DNA of 64,000 nucleotides. It comes from Arabidopsis thaliana (taxonomy: Eukaryota; Streptophyta; Magnoliopsida; Brassicales; Brassicaceae). The notes beneath the pieces are model-generated. The model was not told the DNA's origin. It saw nothing but the letters and a program-made list of their open reading frames with translations, and made no database searches. Each line of letters begins with the position of its first letter. The first letter of the stretch is position 1. The translations under genes and the position numbers were made by a program. Of this stretch, positions 1-11,604 are shown one piece after another. Where the stretch lies: the NCBI RefSeq assembly GCF_000001735.4, contig NC_003074.8, positions 1,860,101 to 1,924,100 on the forward strand, written 5' to 3'.

Positions 1-17
1 GCATGAGAAAAGGAGAA

Positions 18-518
18 TCAACACAAAGCAGAAGCTCTGTCTCTTTTCTCAACTGCGACACAACCTCTCTGTAAATCCTTAAAAACCCTAATCTCCGAGT
101 AATCCCTCAGATCCTCGAGACTCACGTACTGTTGCTTCACCATCTTCGACAAGTCCGTACCAGTCTCGTGAACCCATACGTACGGTAGACAAGTGTCGTC
201 GTAGTACAGCCATCTACGTCCTTCCTGGTCATCAACGTAAGCTCTGTGAATGCTTCTGTGTCTAAGCTTCTTGGAACGGCCAGGTTTGAGAGTGTGGACC
301 CGTTTTAGAATTGAACCGACCCGAATCTGGAGCTCCACGGGACGGTCGGAGAGGTTCCAAAAGCGGGTGGAAGTGGTGGCGATGGAGCAAGGGAGTAAAT
401 GCGTCCGGTCGCCGCAACCACCGTAGCATTGTCGGAGGAAGCTGAGCCTCGGGAGCTTGTCTTTGATAGACTCTATCATCTCTTTTGTGAACTTCATCTT
501 TGATGTTTTCATATTCAT
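18..518 (-). CDS. Small protein with VHL-beta-domain-like pattern
   Basis: Intronless reading frame of 166 residues. An upstream in-frame ATG at 608 exists, but a TATA-like element at 578-586 lies between the two, so the ATG at 518 (MNMKTSK) is the likelier start; a second start two codons on is equally possible. Residues 53-65 (FWNLSDRPVELQI), the turn TLKPG at 76-80, and H91 followed by YVDD resemble the order of strands in the von Hippel-Lindau beta domain. Residues about 127-151 (VKQQYVSLEDLRDYSEIRVF) could form a C-terminal helix, where VHL binds elongin C. The protein is basic and has a cysteine pair at 31 and 35. No signal peptide or membrane segment is evident. The VHL relation is inferred from pattern only. 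A substrate receptor for a cullin ligase would be the natural guess, but it is unproven. Confidence 0.75.
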   Translation of the reverse strand: MNMKTSKMKFTKEMIESIKDKLPRLSFLRQCYGGCGDRTHLLPCSIATTSTRFWNLSDRPVELQIRVGSILKRVHTLKPGRSKKLRHRSIHRAYVDDQEGRRWLYYDDTCLPYVWVHETGTDLSKMVKQQYVSLEDLRDYSEIRVFKDLQRGCVAVEKRDRASALC

Positions 519-577
519 TTTTTCTCTCTCTCTTTCTTCTTTTGATGGCTGGCTCACAAGAGTGGGATACTGGATTT

Positions 578-586
578 TGTATATAT
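578..586 (-). promoter_or_regulatory. TATA-like element of the VHL-like gene
   Basis: On the minus strand this reads TATATACA, about 60 bp upstream of the chosen ATG and followed by a GA-rich leader. Its position argues against using the upstream ATG at 608. Confidence 0.45.
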
Positions 587-1870
587 GTGTGCCAAATAGT
601 AAATGCAAGAGGAATATTGTACTTTAATACTATGAATTTTCTAAAAGAAAAATGGAAAAAGAAGAAGTCAATTTCGGTTTACCAGTGATGATTGTACACC
701 AAACCAAACCTCAACCAATGTTCTTAAACCACAATTGTTATAAATTGCTTGGTACAAAAAAAAACTATGTTGAAGATCCACAAAGATTTGGAAATAAATT
801 TGTTTGTAGATTATTTACACCATATAGAAAGGAGTCAAAAATATCTTAACCAGATTAAACCGGATAGTGGAATGTCGTCCTTGTTTTAGTGATTCATCAT
901 GTTGATCAAGAGTCAAGACCAAATTGAATTATGAATTGATGAAAAAAAAAGAGACCAAATTGAATTATCAATAGCGTGCGTCTCAAAAAACTAGTCTAGT
1001 TTTCGACTCATAAATTTAATTTACGATAAAAACAAAAACCAAATGGAGCTATGCATTTTAAATATTTTCAAGTCTCAATTGATAATATGATCTGTTTATT
1101 CAAAAAACATGCTTCACATAATAAACCAGCAAATCTAAGAGATAATTATATTCATGTGGTGAAGGAAAATTTGGTATGTGTGACGCCGACAAATACTTCG
1201 TTATTTCTATTTATCAAGTTGATCATATACCTCGCTTGCTACTTCCAAAAGATATCAAGAATATATCATTTTTTTTGTTAAAACAAAACAATAATATAGT
1301 CATAATCTACACACACTTTGCTTGAACTTTCACCATTATGAAGTATGTAAACTTTAATCTCCCTTTTGGTTTCCAATTATCTCCTTTTTCTTCTTAATAT
1401 TAGGCTTTACAATGATAAAGATTATTCATCTGACCCAATTGTGGCATTATGTTCCTTAAGACACTGCCTTAAATATTTGGTCTATTCTTTTACCCTTTCT
1501 CCTATAGAATATTGCTTTCAGAATCCATGGAGATGATTATATGAAACCCAAATTCTCAATCAGCCAAATTACCGTATGTAGAGGATTAAGAAATTAGAAC
1601 AGAGGAATGAAACAGAGAGAAGCTGAGTTGAGCCAAAATTTTAAACTTGTACTTATTTATCATCCAAGAATTCAAAATTATCATTATCAGAAAAATGTCA
1701 ACCAGATACATATAGTACACTATTGTTGCTCCAATCTCTTGCTATTATACAATATAACTCAAGCTTGAGTTGAGTTTTCCCAAATAATAATAATCTATAC
1801 TTCAAAAAAATTAAGTCTACACATAAACAAAGAATCCGTGACTCTTCCTAATTACCAAACTTTACCACAT
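587..1870. other. Intergenic spacer, AT-rich
   Basis: Lies between the 5' end of the VHL-like gene and the 3' end of the esterase-like gene. The only open frames are short and low-complexity (for example 1051-1281), without recognisable domains. No RNA gene or repeat was recognised. Confidence 0.5.
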
Positions 1871-3655
1871 CTATCTTACACACAATGCATTCAGCAATAC
1901 GTGAACGAGCATCAAGTCCACAAAGTACTGATGTCCAATCTCACCGTCCCTCCACCGCATTTTCGCTGGAGCTCTTCCGTAATGAACTCCATCGTTGCAA
2001 CGGTTATCGTAGTGCCACGGATACGTCATATCGAAGTTATCAACTACGCTCGTGACCAATCCCGCATCCCTCATTTTCTCGAGAAACACTCCGTTAAACG
2101 CCTCCATTTTGCTCGGGTTAAACGCTAGCATTCTCGCGTACCCGCCTGTCGCGATTGTGTTCCTGAAAATCACTTCTGGCGGTTGCAATCCTCTGCTTTT
2201 GACCCCGTCAAAAACTTCTCTCCAAAACGCAGCTGCGGTTTCAGCACCTTTCGCAAAGGCTCTAAGACTAGTCCAGTGAATCCCGTCGTGTAGACCCGAG
2301 TTCACGATCATCACGTCGGGAACACGGTTTGTTTCTTCGTTGAAGTACTTCTTGAGCAATTCTCTAAAGTCCCTGTCTTTAAGCGAATCAAGGCCCTGAT
2401 AGTTCTTGGTCTCGTTCCAATGACCGTTAAAGATACTCGTGATCCTAACAGTCTCCGAAGGGTTCTTCGGATTCGAAAACTTCATATCGAACCTCCTCGG
2501 GACAGCGGGGATTTCAGGATGACCCAAGACGAAATTCAGCAAGTTTCTGATCGAATCAACATGATTCGAATCTCCCCAGAAGAAAATCCATTTGCCTTTC
2601 AAGCAATCCCAAGCCTTTTCCGCAGAGAAGAGCTTGAAAGAGCAATGGCTAGAGTAAACCCAACCATTACTCTCTATAGCTCCAACCGCACCGTCGCACC
2701 ACGGTTTCCGGCAAGGGAAATCCGCAGCGAGGCAGCGGTAACGCCCGTCATTGCTAATCTGACACTCATCATTCTTCCCAAGCCTAGTCCATCGTCCAGA
2801 CCAAGCATCTCTGTTAAAATCAGATTTTTTACATGACCGGAGCTCCGGCAGAGTAACGTCAGGCGTCTTAACAAAGCGTAATCTAACATTGCGAAGCTTT
2901 CGGTCAAAGCCTAAACGTGAGGTACTAAACTTAAGACCTTGGTAATGACGGAAGAGTAAAATGACGGTGAGATTGAAATCTCCGGCGAACTCAGGATGAA
3001 CCTGTAAAGAGAAAGAGTAAGTTCCGTTGCCGAAATCTTTCACCGGTGGTCTCGATTTCCAGTTCTCGCCGGATATATCAGTCTCGAAATAGTCCCCACC
3101 AATGCAAACGTTTTTTCCAGATTCGTCTATGGCTTGAAATTTGAATTCATGAATCTCTCCGGCGGTTAACTCCACAGAATCAATCCCGTCGACACCGGGA
3201 ACTGAAATCTCGACGGTCTTCGCTTCTCTACACGGCGCTCCTCCCGGAGCCAACCAACCTCTCATCAAATTCGCCGTGAAATTCTTCTGAGATCCAGCGG
3301 TTATCCACTCGAACTGGACCCGGGTCGAGTTTGAAGTGAGATTCGTCTTCTTCGGAACCAGATTTCGTGGAGCCATCATCAAGGTGAGATTTTGGCGGTG
3401 AGGTTTCTCTGATACTAGATTGGGTTTCGTTGACATAAACGGCGACGGAGAAGGACTGATTCGAACAGAGTAAGCATTGAATCTCCATGGCTGAACGAAG
3501 CTTTGAATCGAACAACCGTCAATACTCCAAACGACTAACATAAGGAAGCAGACGAGTGCTGTAAGAGCACCAAGCCGCCATTGAAGAAGAGGGCTTGGCC
3601 GTAAAATCACCAATTGGCTCGGTACCGGCGGGAAAATCATTCCTTTCTCCGGCAT
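1871..3655 (-). CDS. NXPE/PC-esterase-like membrane protein (SGNH fold)
   Basis: A 594-residue protein starting at MPEKGMIF. The frame is open further upstream to 3880, but a donor-like GTAAGT at 3787-3782 and an acceptor-like cttcag directly before this ATG suggest a 5'-UTR intron. One hydrophobic segment at about residues 28-45 looks like a type II signal anchor. Residues about 120-260 form a beta-rich region like an Ig/filamin domain (FGNGTYSFSLQVHPEFAGDF). The C-terminal half has the SGNH/PC-esterase signatures GDSN at 361-364 and DGVH at 555-558, with a cysteine-rich stretch between. This is the layout of NXPE and TBL-like proteins, so a Golgi-localised polysaccharide or glycan acyl-transfer or esterase role is inferred. 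I recall this locus being labelled a cytochrome P450 family member; no heme-binding FxxGxRxCxG motif is present. Confidence 0.85.
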   Translation of the reverse strand: MPEKGMIFPPVPSQLVILRPSPLLQWRLGALTALVCFLMLVVWSIDGCSIQSFVQPWRFNAYSVRISPSPSPFMSTKPNLVSEKPHRQNLTLMMAPRNLVPKKTNLTSNSTRVQFEWITAGSQKNFTANLMRGWLAPGGAPCREAKTVEISVPGVDGIDSVELTAGEIHEFKFQAIDESGKNVCIGGDYFETDISGENWKSRPPVKDFGNGTYSFSLQVHPEFAGDFNLTVILLFRHYQGLKFSTSRLGFDRKLRNVRLRFVKTPDVTLPELRSCKKSDFNRDAWSGRWTRLGKNDECQISNDGRYRCLAADFPCRKPWCDGAVGAIESNGWVYSSHCSFKLFSAEKAWDCLKGKWIFFWGDSNHVDSIRNLLNFVLGHPEIPAVPRRFDMKFSNPKNPSETVRITSIFNGHWNETKNYQGLDSLKDRDFRELLKKYFNEETNRVPDVMIVNSGLHDGIHWTSLRAFAKGAETAAAFWREVFDGVKSRGLQPPEVIFRNTIATGGYARMLAFNPSKMEAFNGVFLEKMRDAGLVTSVVDNFDMTYPWHYDNRCNDGVHYGRAPAKMRWRDGEIGHQYFVDLMLVHVLLNALCVR

Positions 3656-5578
3656 CTGAAGATCCGACAACAAGAAACAAAAACCCAGAAAATGAGGATT
3701 CAATAATTTGACGACAAACAAGGCAATTACCGAGAAAAGATTAAAAGTCATAATACTAACTTTATAGTAAGATAATATTAAACTTACTTTAAATGCTTCA
3801 ATGGCGGATAACTTCTCCAAACTCGTAAGTAGAAGAAGAAGAAGATTAGATGATGACAATGAATGATACACAATCCACAATTGGCAATTTTTTTAATTTT
3901 TGGACAAGAAGAACCTTAAAATCCTCCCAGATTTCCAGAAGACAAGGGAGGATTAAAAAGTCTTAGATTTTTCTTGACTAGACAAAACGAAATGTATACT
4001 AATAAGTGCAAAGATAAGGAAAAGAACTCAAAATTTGACAGCTAAAATTGATCTCCCAAAGAAAAATTTAGGATTCTGATTTCTCAGTGCAGCCAAAAAA
4101 GCAATTTAGAGGAGGCGGACGGAGAGAAAAAGACAATTTTACGGATTGACGGTTATACCCCTGATGTTTACTGGATTTACCATGACACCAACCCGACGAC
4201 CGCGCTAAATAATTGCCCAGCGGACATGTGGGCAACGAAGTCGCGTCGGTGTGCCGGTAGGGGTACTGTTGTCTTTTACTTTAAACAATTAATACGTCGT
4301 GTATGGTGTTGATTGGCGTCACATGCATTTGTTTTGTTATTGTCCTCTCTCTCTCCACCGTCGCTCCTATTTTCTCTGCAGAAGTGAAAAGAAAAAAAAT
4401 TGTTTTGTCAAAAAAATGGCTCAATAAATAAGACGATTGTCACTTTAAAAAGAAAATAGTAATTATCCAAATATCAATTTCAGAGATTTTTTTGGCTAAA
4501 AAGATAAAAGAGCTAGCTCAGATGTTATAATTATCAGTAAATGGAAAACCGTTGGAGATTTAGTACAACTAACAATTTTTGATAAGACAATATAAGAATT
4601 TTCTTCTTCTTAGATTAGTAGTTGTCTATTTTCAATACCACTTTAGCTTAATCAAAGTGTCCATTCACATTATTCACAAAAATAGTTCATCTATTTTATT
4701 AATCTTCTTACTTTGATTCAAGAATTCCTTTTTTTTTTGTTGTTGCTCAAGATAGAATTTAGCTTATACATAAAAATGATACTTTTTCGCAGTTTTAAAA
4801 TTCTCTAAGAAACCAAACTGATAAAATTTAAAGCGCAAGAGAATATTAAAGTAAGAAAAAGAGTAAATTATTACAGAATCTCCTCACTAAACGAGCTTAT
4901 ACGTTAATGGCTCTAATCTTGAATATGTTGTTGTTGGCCGTTGAGGCTGTGTTTAATCATGTGACTTTTAACTCCAAAGCTACCAAAAGTCTTCGGCCCA
5001 AGAGAAAAGAGCTACATGAGTACATTCTACATTCTTCAGCCAATAATGAGACTCCCTACTATCTTAATTATTGGGCCGAATATGGGCCTACATTAACTAT
5101 TTAATGGGCTTGATAGTATTGTTAGCATCTAGCTTTTTATGATTTTGTTTCAGTGAGGAGAAAAACGCTTTCTCAATTATGAACTCTGCATCTTTGTCAC
5201 TGATTCTTCTCACCTGATCTGTTGCAGATATTTGGTCAAAGAGTTTATTAAAAGATAACATAATATAAAGTGAAAAAGCAATGCTGCTTTCTCTCATTGG
5301 TTGTGCATAGAGCAAGGACAGAGAAAAACAGGTTCGTACGTAAGAAACACACATTAACTGTGTTCTGCTTCCTTTGTATTCTCTCACTTTTCTCTTTTTT
5401 CAGAATTCAATCTCTGGAAATTTTCTTCCTAAAGATTAAAGAGAACCGTTTGGACCAGATCAGCTTGCCTCTTGGTAATGGTCTCTCTTCTCTTTGTTCC
5501 CAATTTCTGTAGCTTTCTTCTTTCTCCCTAACTCGTCTGCTCTCTTTGTCTCTTCCTCTCACAGTTCATACGTCTTCC
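3656..5578. other. Divergent intergenic region with a site-II cluster
   Basis: Separates the esterase-like gene (-) from the first B3 gene (+). It holds the probable 5'-UTR intron of the former (about 3656-3787). The rest is AT-rich with CT-rich stretches near 4344-4375 and 5510-5560. No gene was recognised. Confidence 0.5.
5072..5110 (+). promoter_or_regulatory. Cluster of three site-II-like motifs
   Basis: TGGGCC at 5072-5077 and 5083-5088 and TGGGCT at 5105-5110, about 500 bp upstream of the B3 gene start. Site-II elements are bound by TCP factors and are common at plant housekeeping promoters; function here is inferred. Confidence 0.4.
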
Positions 5579-7092
5579 ATGGCTTCCGGTGATGTTCTTC
5601 CTAGATTCTTCACTGTCTTCCTCTCCCATTGCAGCTCCGAATCCATGGTGAGATTTTTCTCTGGAATATTTCATGGAAAAAGCTGCTTGGGTTGATATGT
5701 TTCTTGGATACAGTAACGATGTGAATGAGATCTGCAACATTATCTTAATTCTTAACTCTATATGTTTAAATCTCTTGACACTGACAAAAGTTTTAACTTT
5801 CTTCACTAATGAGCTCAGGATTATCTCTGTTTGTGTTACTTATGTTTGAATATGATAGAGTATGTCAAACTAAACACTGAATTTCCTCAAAGAGTTTTCT
5901 CCTTTGTTGAAAAAATTGAACAAGAGGTCTTGGTCTTGTTGTTTGTCTGTTTACCTCCGCTTGCAGACAGAGTCTTTAGCTTATATTTTGCTCACTTTTA
6001 ACAGTTTAGTTTATGCTACATCTTTGTGTTGAGCAGGTGATACCAAGGTCTTACTACAATCTTTTACCACGTCCGTTGCCCAAGACTGCGATTCTCATCG
6101 GAACTGGTGGAAGATTTTGGAAAGTAGCAATGACGAGCAAGCAAGAGCAAGTGTATTTTGAACAAGGCTGGGGAAATTTCGTTGCTGATAACCAGTTAAA
6201 AGAGGGAGAATTCTTAACTTTTGTGTTTGATGGGCACAAAAGTTATGAAGTAAGTATCTATGGTCGTGGAGATTGCAAAGAGACTCGAGCAGTCATTCAA
6301 GTTGAAGAGATCTCTGATGATACAGAAGATGACAACGTTTCTCTTCATAGCCCTAGCAATGTTTCACTTGATAGCCTTAGCAACGATTCTCATCATAGCA
6401 CTAGCAACGTTTCTCTTCGAAGCCTTAGCAACGATTCTCTTCATGGTGATGCTGAGATAGAGAGCGACAGTGAGTATTCTCCCGAGAACCTACCCTCAGC
6501 CTCTATATCTGTTGAATCCGTTGAGGTGGTGAATCCAACAACAAGCAGGCAGAGAAGTTGTAAGTAAACATTGTTCTTTTAACTGATGCTTATAACCGAA
6601 GCTGTTTAGAATTTGATCTCAAATGGGAATTTTGCAGACAAGAGGAAGACCATTGAGAATCCACATCTGTATTTGGATGATCCAAACAATGTCTGTTTTG
6701 AGACGTGTCTTAAGCTTAGAAAGTTTGAGCTGGTAAGACTTCATTAGATATTATTATCTCGTCTCATTAAAAATCCTTTCACGAGTTGATGATTATTTTT
6801 CTAACTAAAGCTCTATATACATTATGCACAGTTAGTTCATGCACAGTTGGTGAAAGACTACGGCTTGATATTCAGCGACAATGTTGACTATATTGACGGA
6901 TATGGAAAACTAACCGCGAAAACGACCAAGTGGGCAGATCAACGGGTTTGCATAAACAAATGGCAGAAAATATGCGAGAGAAACCAGTTCACAGAGAATG
7001 ACTCCATCCTATGTGAAATTCTCCGCAACGAGGACAAAGTGGTTTATGCAATCAAGATTCACATCTTCCGCGATGCAGCAGCAAGCACTTGA
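5579..7092 (+). CDS. B3-domain (REM-like) DNA-binding protein, two B3 regions
   Basis: Four exons: 5579-5647, 6037-6559, 6638-6732 and 6832-7092, all with GT-AG borders and continuous frame, giving about 315 residues. Exon 1 (MASGDVLPRFFTVFL) plus the start of exon 2 (VIPRSYYNLLPRPLPKTAIL) form a plant B3 domain, continuing through FWKVAM and GWGNFVADNQLKEGEFLTFVFDG. An acidic, serine-rich linker follows. Exons 3-4 encode a second, more divergent B3-like region (FETCLKLRKFELL ... WQKICERNQFTENDSILCEI). Two in-frame acceptors exist for exon 4 (after 6831 or 6846), so a five-residue difference is possible. Nuclear transcription factor role is known for the family; targets are unknown. A shorter inverted paralogue lies at 24027-24620. 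Confidence 0.88.
6334..6453 (+). repeat. 24-nt coding minisatellite, five units, in the B3 linker
   Basis: Five consecutive 24-nt units, each encoding eight residues of the form N-(V/D)-S-(L/H)-x-S-x-S (NVSLHSPS, NVSLDSLS, NDSHHSTS, NVSLRSLS, NDSLHGDA). The last unit is degenerate. The array lies between the two B3 regions and preserves the frame. Confidence 0.85.
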
Positions 7093-7419
7093 TTCTCTGA
7101 TGCAGTTCTGCAATTGTGTTTCTTCTCTTTCGAGTCTAGTCTTTTGTAGTAAACTATTAGAATGTCTAATTTCAAAACATGTTTAAGACTTTTGAGTTCT
7201 CTTGTAGACTTTGAAGTAAACACAATGAGGAGCAGGCTTAAGCTTACCCGTTAATCACTCTGTTTCTCTTACAAGTTACAATCATGTAAAATGGGTTAGA
7301 ATGATCGTTTTAATATGTTAGGTACAGATTTCGTAATTTCTCGAAAATGTGATATCTCTTCTTCACAACAGAAGAACAGATTATTGTGAAAGTCAAAACA
7401 AAAAAAAATCTCTGAAACA
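7093..7419. other. Short intergenic region between B3 and SERINC genes
   Basis: 327 bp containing the B3 gene 3' UTR and the SERINC promoter and 5' UTR. Nothing else was recognised. Confidence 0.5.
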
Positions 7420-9638
7420 ATGGCGTGTTGCTTAGCTTCGTGCTGTGCGTCGGCGACTTGTGGATTATGCTCGTCGGTAGCATCGGGGATATCGAGGAAA
7501 TCAGCGAGGATCGCTTATTGTGGTCTCTTCGGTGCCTCTCTTGTCGTCTCCTGGATTCTTCGTGAGACTGGTGCTCCGCTCCTCGAGAAACTCCCTTGTA
7601 CGATTCTCTCATCCTTTTCTGAACTGGGTTTGTGAAAAAGGAGGTTCCTTTTAGCCGAGATTGATGATTGGAATTGAAAGAGACCATCAAATTTCGAAAT
7701 TGGGTTTTCTTTGATCTTGTCAATTGGAATTGAATCCGGTGGTTAACGATAGATTTGGGTGATGTCTTGTGCTTGAATCTTACTAAGCGTTTAAGTATGA
7801 ATCTTAATTTGTATTGGTTCAGTGGAAATTTGGTTGCTTTGTAGCTGCAACAGATTGATAATTGTGTACTAGAACTTTAGAAATCTCAATCTGTGTTGAT
7901 TTGGATGTTTTTCAACTTTCAATTGCGTTTGTTTATGCTTTGTGTTAACCTGCTTGATCTAAGAGAGAATTTTGAGTGTTGCAAAAGGAAACTTCATCGC
8001 CTATTGATACAAATCTCCGGTTTTGGATGTTGTTTGACAAACAGGGATCAATACTTCTGATTCATATACCAAAGAATGGTATCAGCAACAAGCTGTTCTT
8101 CGTGTGAGCTTTGGGAATTTCCTCTTCTTTGCAATATATGCTTTGATCATGATTGGTGTCAAGGACCAGAATGACAGGCGTGACTCGTGGCACCATGGTG
8201 GGTGGGGTTTGAAGATGATTGTCTGGTTTTTGCTTGTTGTCCTCATGTTTTTTGTTCCAAATGTTATCGTCTCGTTATATGGTAAGTTTTTTTTGCTCCT
8301 CATAGTTTCCAACATAAAGTGCTACCATATCACGTTATGTTTATGTTATTGGAAATTCACTGGTTTGCAAAATTCCATTGCTGTTATTTTATCAAGTATT
8401 AGTTGATGATCTTAAATCGGGCTGGTTGGCAATTTGTGTGATTATATATTATACTTTGGTGTAGCTGCAAGTATGACAAGGAAATTTGAATATCTGCTAA
8501 AAGACTGAGACTTTAAAGTTGTGGATTTTAATATTAAACCATATATGCGGGCTAATCTTAGTGCTTGCACATTGTTCTAGGAACGTTGTCAAAATTTGGT
8601 GCTGGAGCGTTTCTGTTGGTTCAAGTGGTCTTATTATTAGATGCTACACATAACTGGAATGATTCATGGGTCGAAAAGGACGAAAAGAAATGGTATCATC
8701 AGCATCTCTTCTATACATTTGTCCTGTGTTTGTTCCAATATTCTGTTTTGGGCCTTTTTTTTTTGTTGAAGTTTGATAAATTATAATTTTCTGACTAATG
8801 GGATTCTTTGTGCAGGTACATCGCTCTGCTTGTCATATCAATCGTGTGTTACATTGCTACATATACCTTCTCAGGAATCCTGTTCATCTGGTTCAACCCA
8901 TCTGGTCAGGATTGTGGACTTAATGTTTTCTTCATTGTCATGCCGATGATCTTGGCTTTTGTTTTTGCGATTATTGCTTTACATCCTGCGGTGAATGGCA
9001 GTCTTTTACCGGCATCAGTTATATCGGTTTACTGTGCTTATGTCTGTTACACGGGCCTCTCTAGCGAACCACATGACTATGTGTGCAATGGCCTTAACAA
9101 ATCCAAGGCAGTGAACGCAAGTACTCTCATCCTTGGAATGCTCACTACGGTTCTCTCGGTTCTATACTCCGCCCTCCGAGCTGGCTCTTCCACCACATTC
9201 CTCTCGCCACCGTCTTCACCCAGATCAGGTACCTGAGCCAACCTCTTCAACACGCCTGGGCATTGGTTTTTTCGGTTTTGTGAATAATAATTCTGAACCA
9301 GACTCGGATTTCTGTTTCTTCTTTTTTACTGGAAACGTTTTTTTTCAGGTGTGAAGGATGCATTGTTAGGGGACCCTGAGGACGGGAAGAAGAGTGGTGA
9401 AGCCGAGGCACGGCCTGTGAGTTACTCATACTCCTTCTTCCATATCATCTTTGCGCTTGCGAGCATGTACGCTGCAATGCTTCTCTCGGGATGGACTGAC
9501 TCATCAGAGAGTGCGACTCTGATCGATGTGGGATGGACCTCGGTCTGGGTCAAGATATGCACGGGTTGGGTCACGGCCGGACTCTACATATGGACACTCA
9601 TTGCACCACTCATCCTTCCAGATCGCGAGTTCTACTAA
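7420..9638 (+). CDS. SERINC-domain membrane protein
   Basis: Five exons: 7420-7597, 8045-8281, 8581-8692, 8816-9228 and 9349-9638. They splice to 409 residues with consistent phases. The N-terminus MACCLASCCASATCG and the many hydrophobic segments (about ten) are the hallmarks of the TDE1/SERINC family. Conserved family stretches include RVSFGNFLFFAIYALIMIG, DSWHHGGWGLK, NSWVEKDEKKW-like text (NDSWVEKDEKKWY), SSEPHDYVCN and YSYSFFHIIFALASMYAAML near the C-terminus. Animal members have been linked to incorporating serine into membrane lipids, although some work instead supports lipid scrambling. An endomembrane or plasma-membrane location is inferred. Neighbouring genes give no functional link. 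Confidence 0.95.
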
Positions 9639-11604
9639 ACAGAGGGTAACATGTATATAGTCCGGTCCGTTGAATGTTATGTATATGTTTATGTAGTCAC
9701 TTATAGTGGGTATGGTCTTGTTATAATTATGGTAGTAGTTTGTGTCGCGTTCTAGACTTGTAATTGAAGAAACCTCAACTAAAAGACCTTGGATGCTGTT
9801 TGAATGATTGTGTTGTTTTATGATAAATAGTAGGCCACTAAATTTGGACTATGGTAGAAATGCTCAACTTGAAGTCAAAGAATCATTAGAGTCAACAGGA
9901 AAATTTCAGTAAGAATCCAATCATAGTTTAAATTTGATCTAATCAATCATTAAAATAACTAAAACCACTAGACATTAAGCAGCCTTTTCCCTTTTGTTAT
10001 CATTGCTATTAGAATTAGTTTTAGTTATACTATTGTTGATTCTTCCTTGGGCCTTCTCCTTGGAATAATCCTCAAGGACAAAATCTTTTATGTTAATCCG
10101 ACAAACCATGTTTTTTTTCTTAATTCTTTAATTGTATGGCTTATAGCAATTATTCATATCCTTTTACTTATGACCAATGCTTTATACACACAAAAGGTTC
10201 CAATTCTAATGTACTCTTAAATTTTCCTATATCTCTCTATCGACAAATTGTACAATCATATGACAATGATTAGTATGTAAAATGTTGTTGTCCCCAGTCC
10301 CCACTATGATACGGACACAAATTTACATTGTTTAAGAAAATACTGATAACAAACCATTTAAATATCTTTAAACAACTATTTCGTATGGATAAAAAAAACG
10401 TAGAACAATTACACATATTTGACCATCTTCGCATTACCACATAAGAAGAGCGTATCAATCATCATGTGATATAGACCAACTTTATAAAGCTTATAACCTC
10501 TTTGTTTGTTTTTTGGACTGTAAAAGAAACCTCATTTGTCAGTCTTGAAAATTTGAAAGCAAGCCAATCAATAAAGACATGACATGACTTATTAAACGGC
10601 TAGTGAAACCAAAGACATATGACATACGTATGATTTGCTGAAAACTTAGATGAATATAAGTAGAAACTATCGGCATTAAAGTACACCAATAGCAAATCTG
10701 AAAATTAATTGAAATCCATTATAGTTAATTTTCGTCCGTGTGTATATAGTTATTGACTTATTGTATTCTCCATAATTTCAAGTGAGAAGATGGACGAACT
10801 CTTCTATGTAATGTTGTTAACCATGTGGAATGCTGATTAGCATCTATATTTCAGATTAAAACAACAACATCGTTTACCTCTAAGCCTCTAACATAGGACA
10901 TAATTTATAACTTTAATGAAAACGATCTTCTTTGGTCTTTGGTAGACTTTAGCTACTAACTCTAGACATTTTTCTACCGTTTTATTTTTTAGTTCAGCTT
11001 CTGACCAGAACAGATTTATGATAACTCAATCATGCTATAGAAGTACTTAATTATTTTGGTCATTTGTATTTGACAGAATTCTTAGTATTATGTATTTACT
11101 CTTTCATAATGTACTCTAGATTTTAATTTTATAAAAATACTATAGAAAGAAAGTAAATCATTTTCTTATAATTAAACAAGAAGTTATCATACATAAATGT
11201 AATTAGATTTTTATATCCTAGAACAACAAAATGTTGATATAAATATACACCATAGATTGTACATAAACTTTAATATTATTCATGCACTTATTAACTATTT
11301 TCTATGGTTTCAAACAAAACTAGTCTATTTCAACAATCTCTTATCCTAGCATGCAAGATTTTTTTTAAAAAAATCAAAAATAAATATGTATAAATTTAAA
11401 ATTAACTTTAAATCTAAGTGATCATTTTATTTCAGTATATTTATTTATATATTTTCAGTTATGAGAAATCTGTCTCCCAAATTACAGTTATTTTATTTAG
11501 CTTTCCCTGAGAAATGGTTAATGAGCAAATAAATAATGTATAGATACATATAAAGACATAATAAGTATATGTAAAGGAGGCATCACCGTCGTCGTCCTCC
11601 TAAC
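9639..11604. other. AT-rich intergenic spacer
   Basis: About 2 kb with the SERINC 3' UTR at the left and the promoter of the next gene at the right. Very AT-rich between about 10,950 and 11,500. No gene, RNA or clear repeat was recognised. Confidence 0.5.

Noticed and set aside
2420-2836. 138-residue plus-strand ORF
   Set aside because: It lies opposite the SGNH/PC-esterase domain of the minus-strand gene and has no domain of its own.
1871-3655. Cytochrome P450 identity
   Set aside because: No heme-binding cysteine motif, no ExxR helix, and the GDSN/DGVH blocks fit an SGNH esterase instead.
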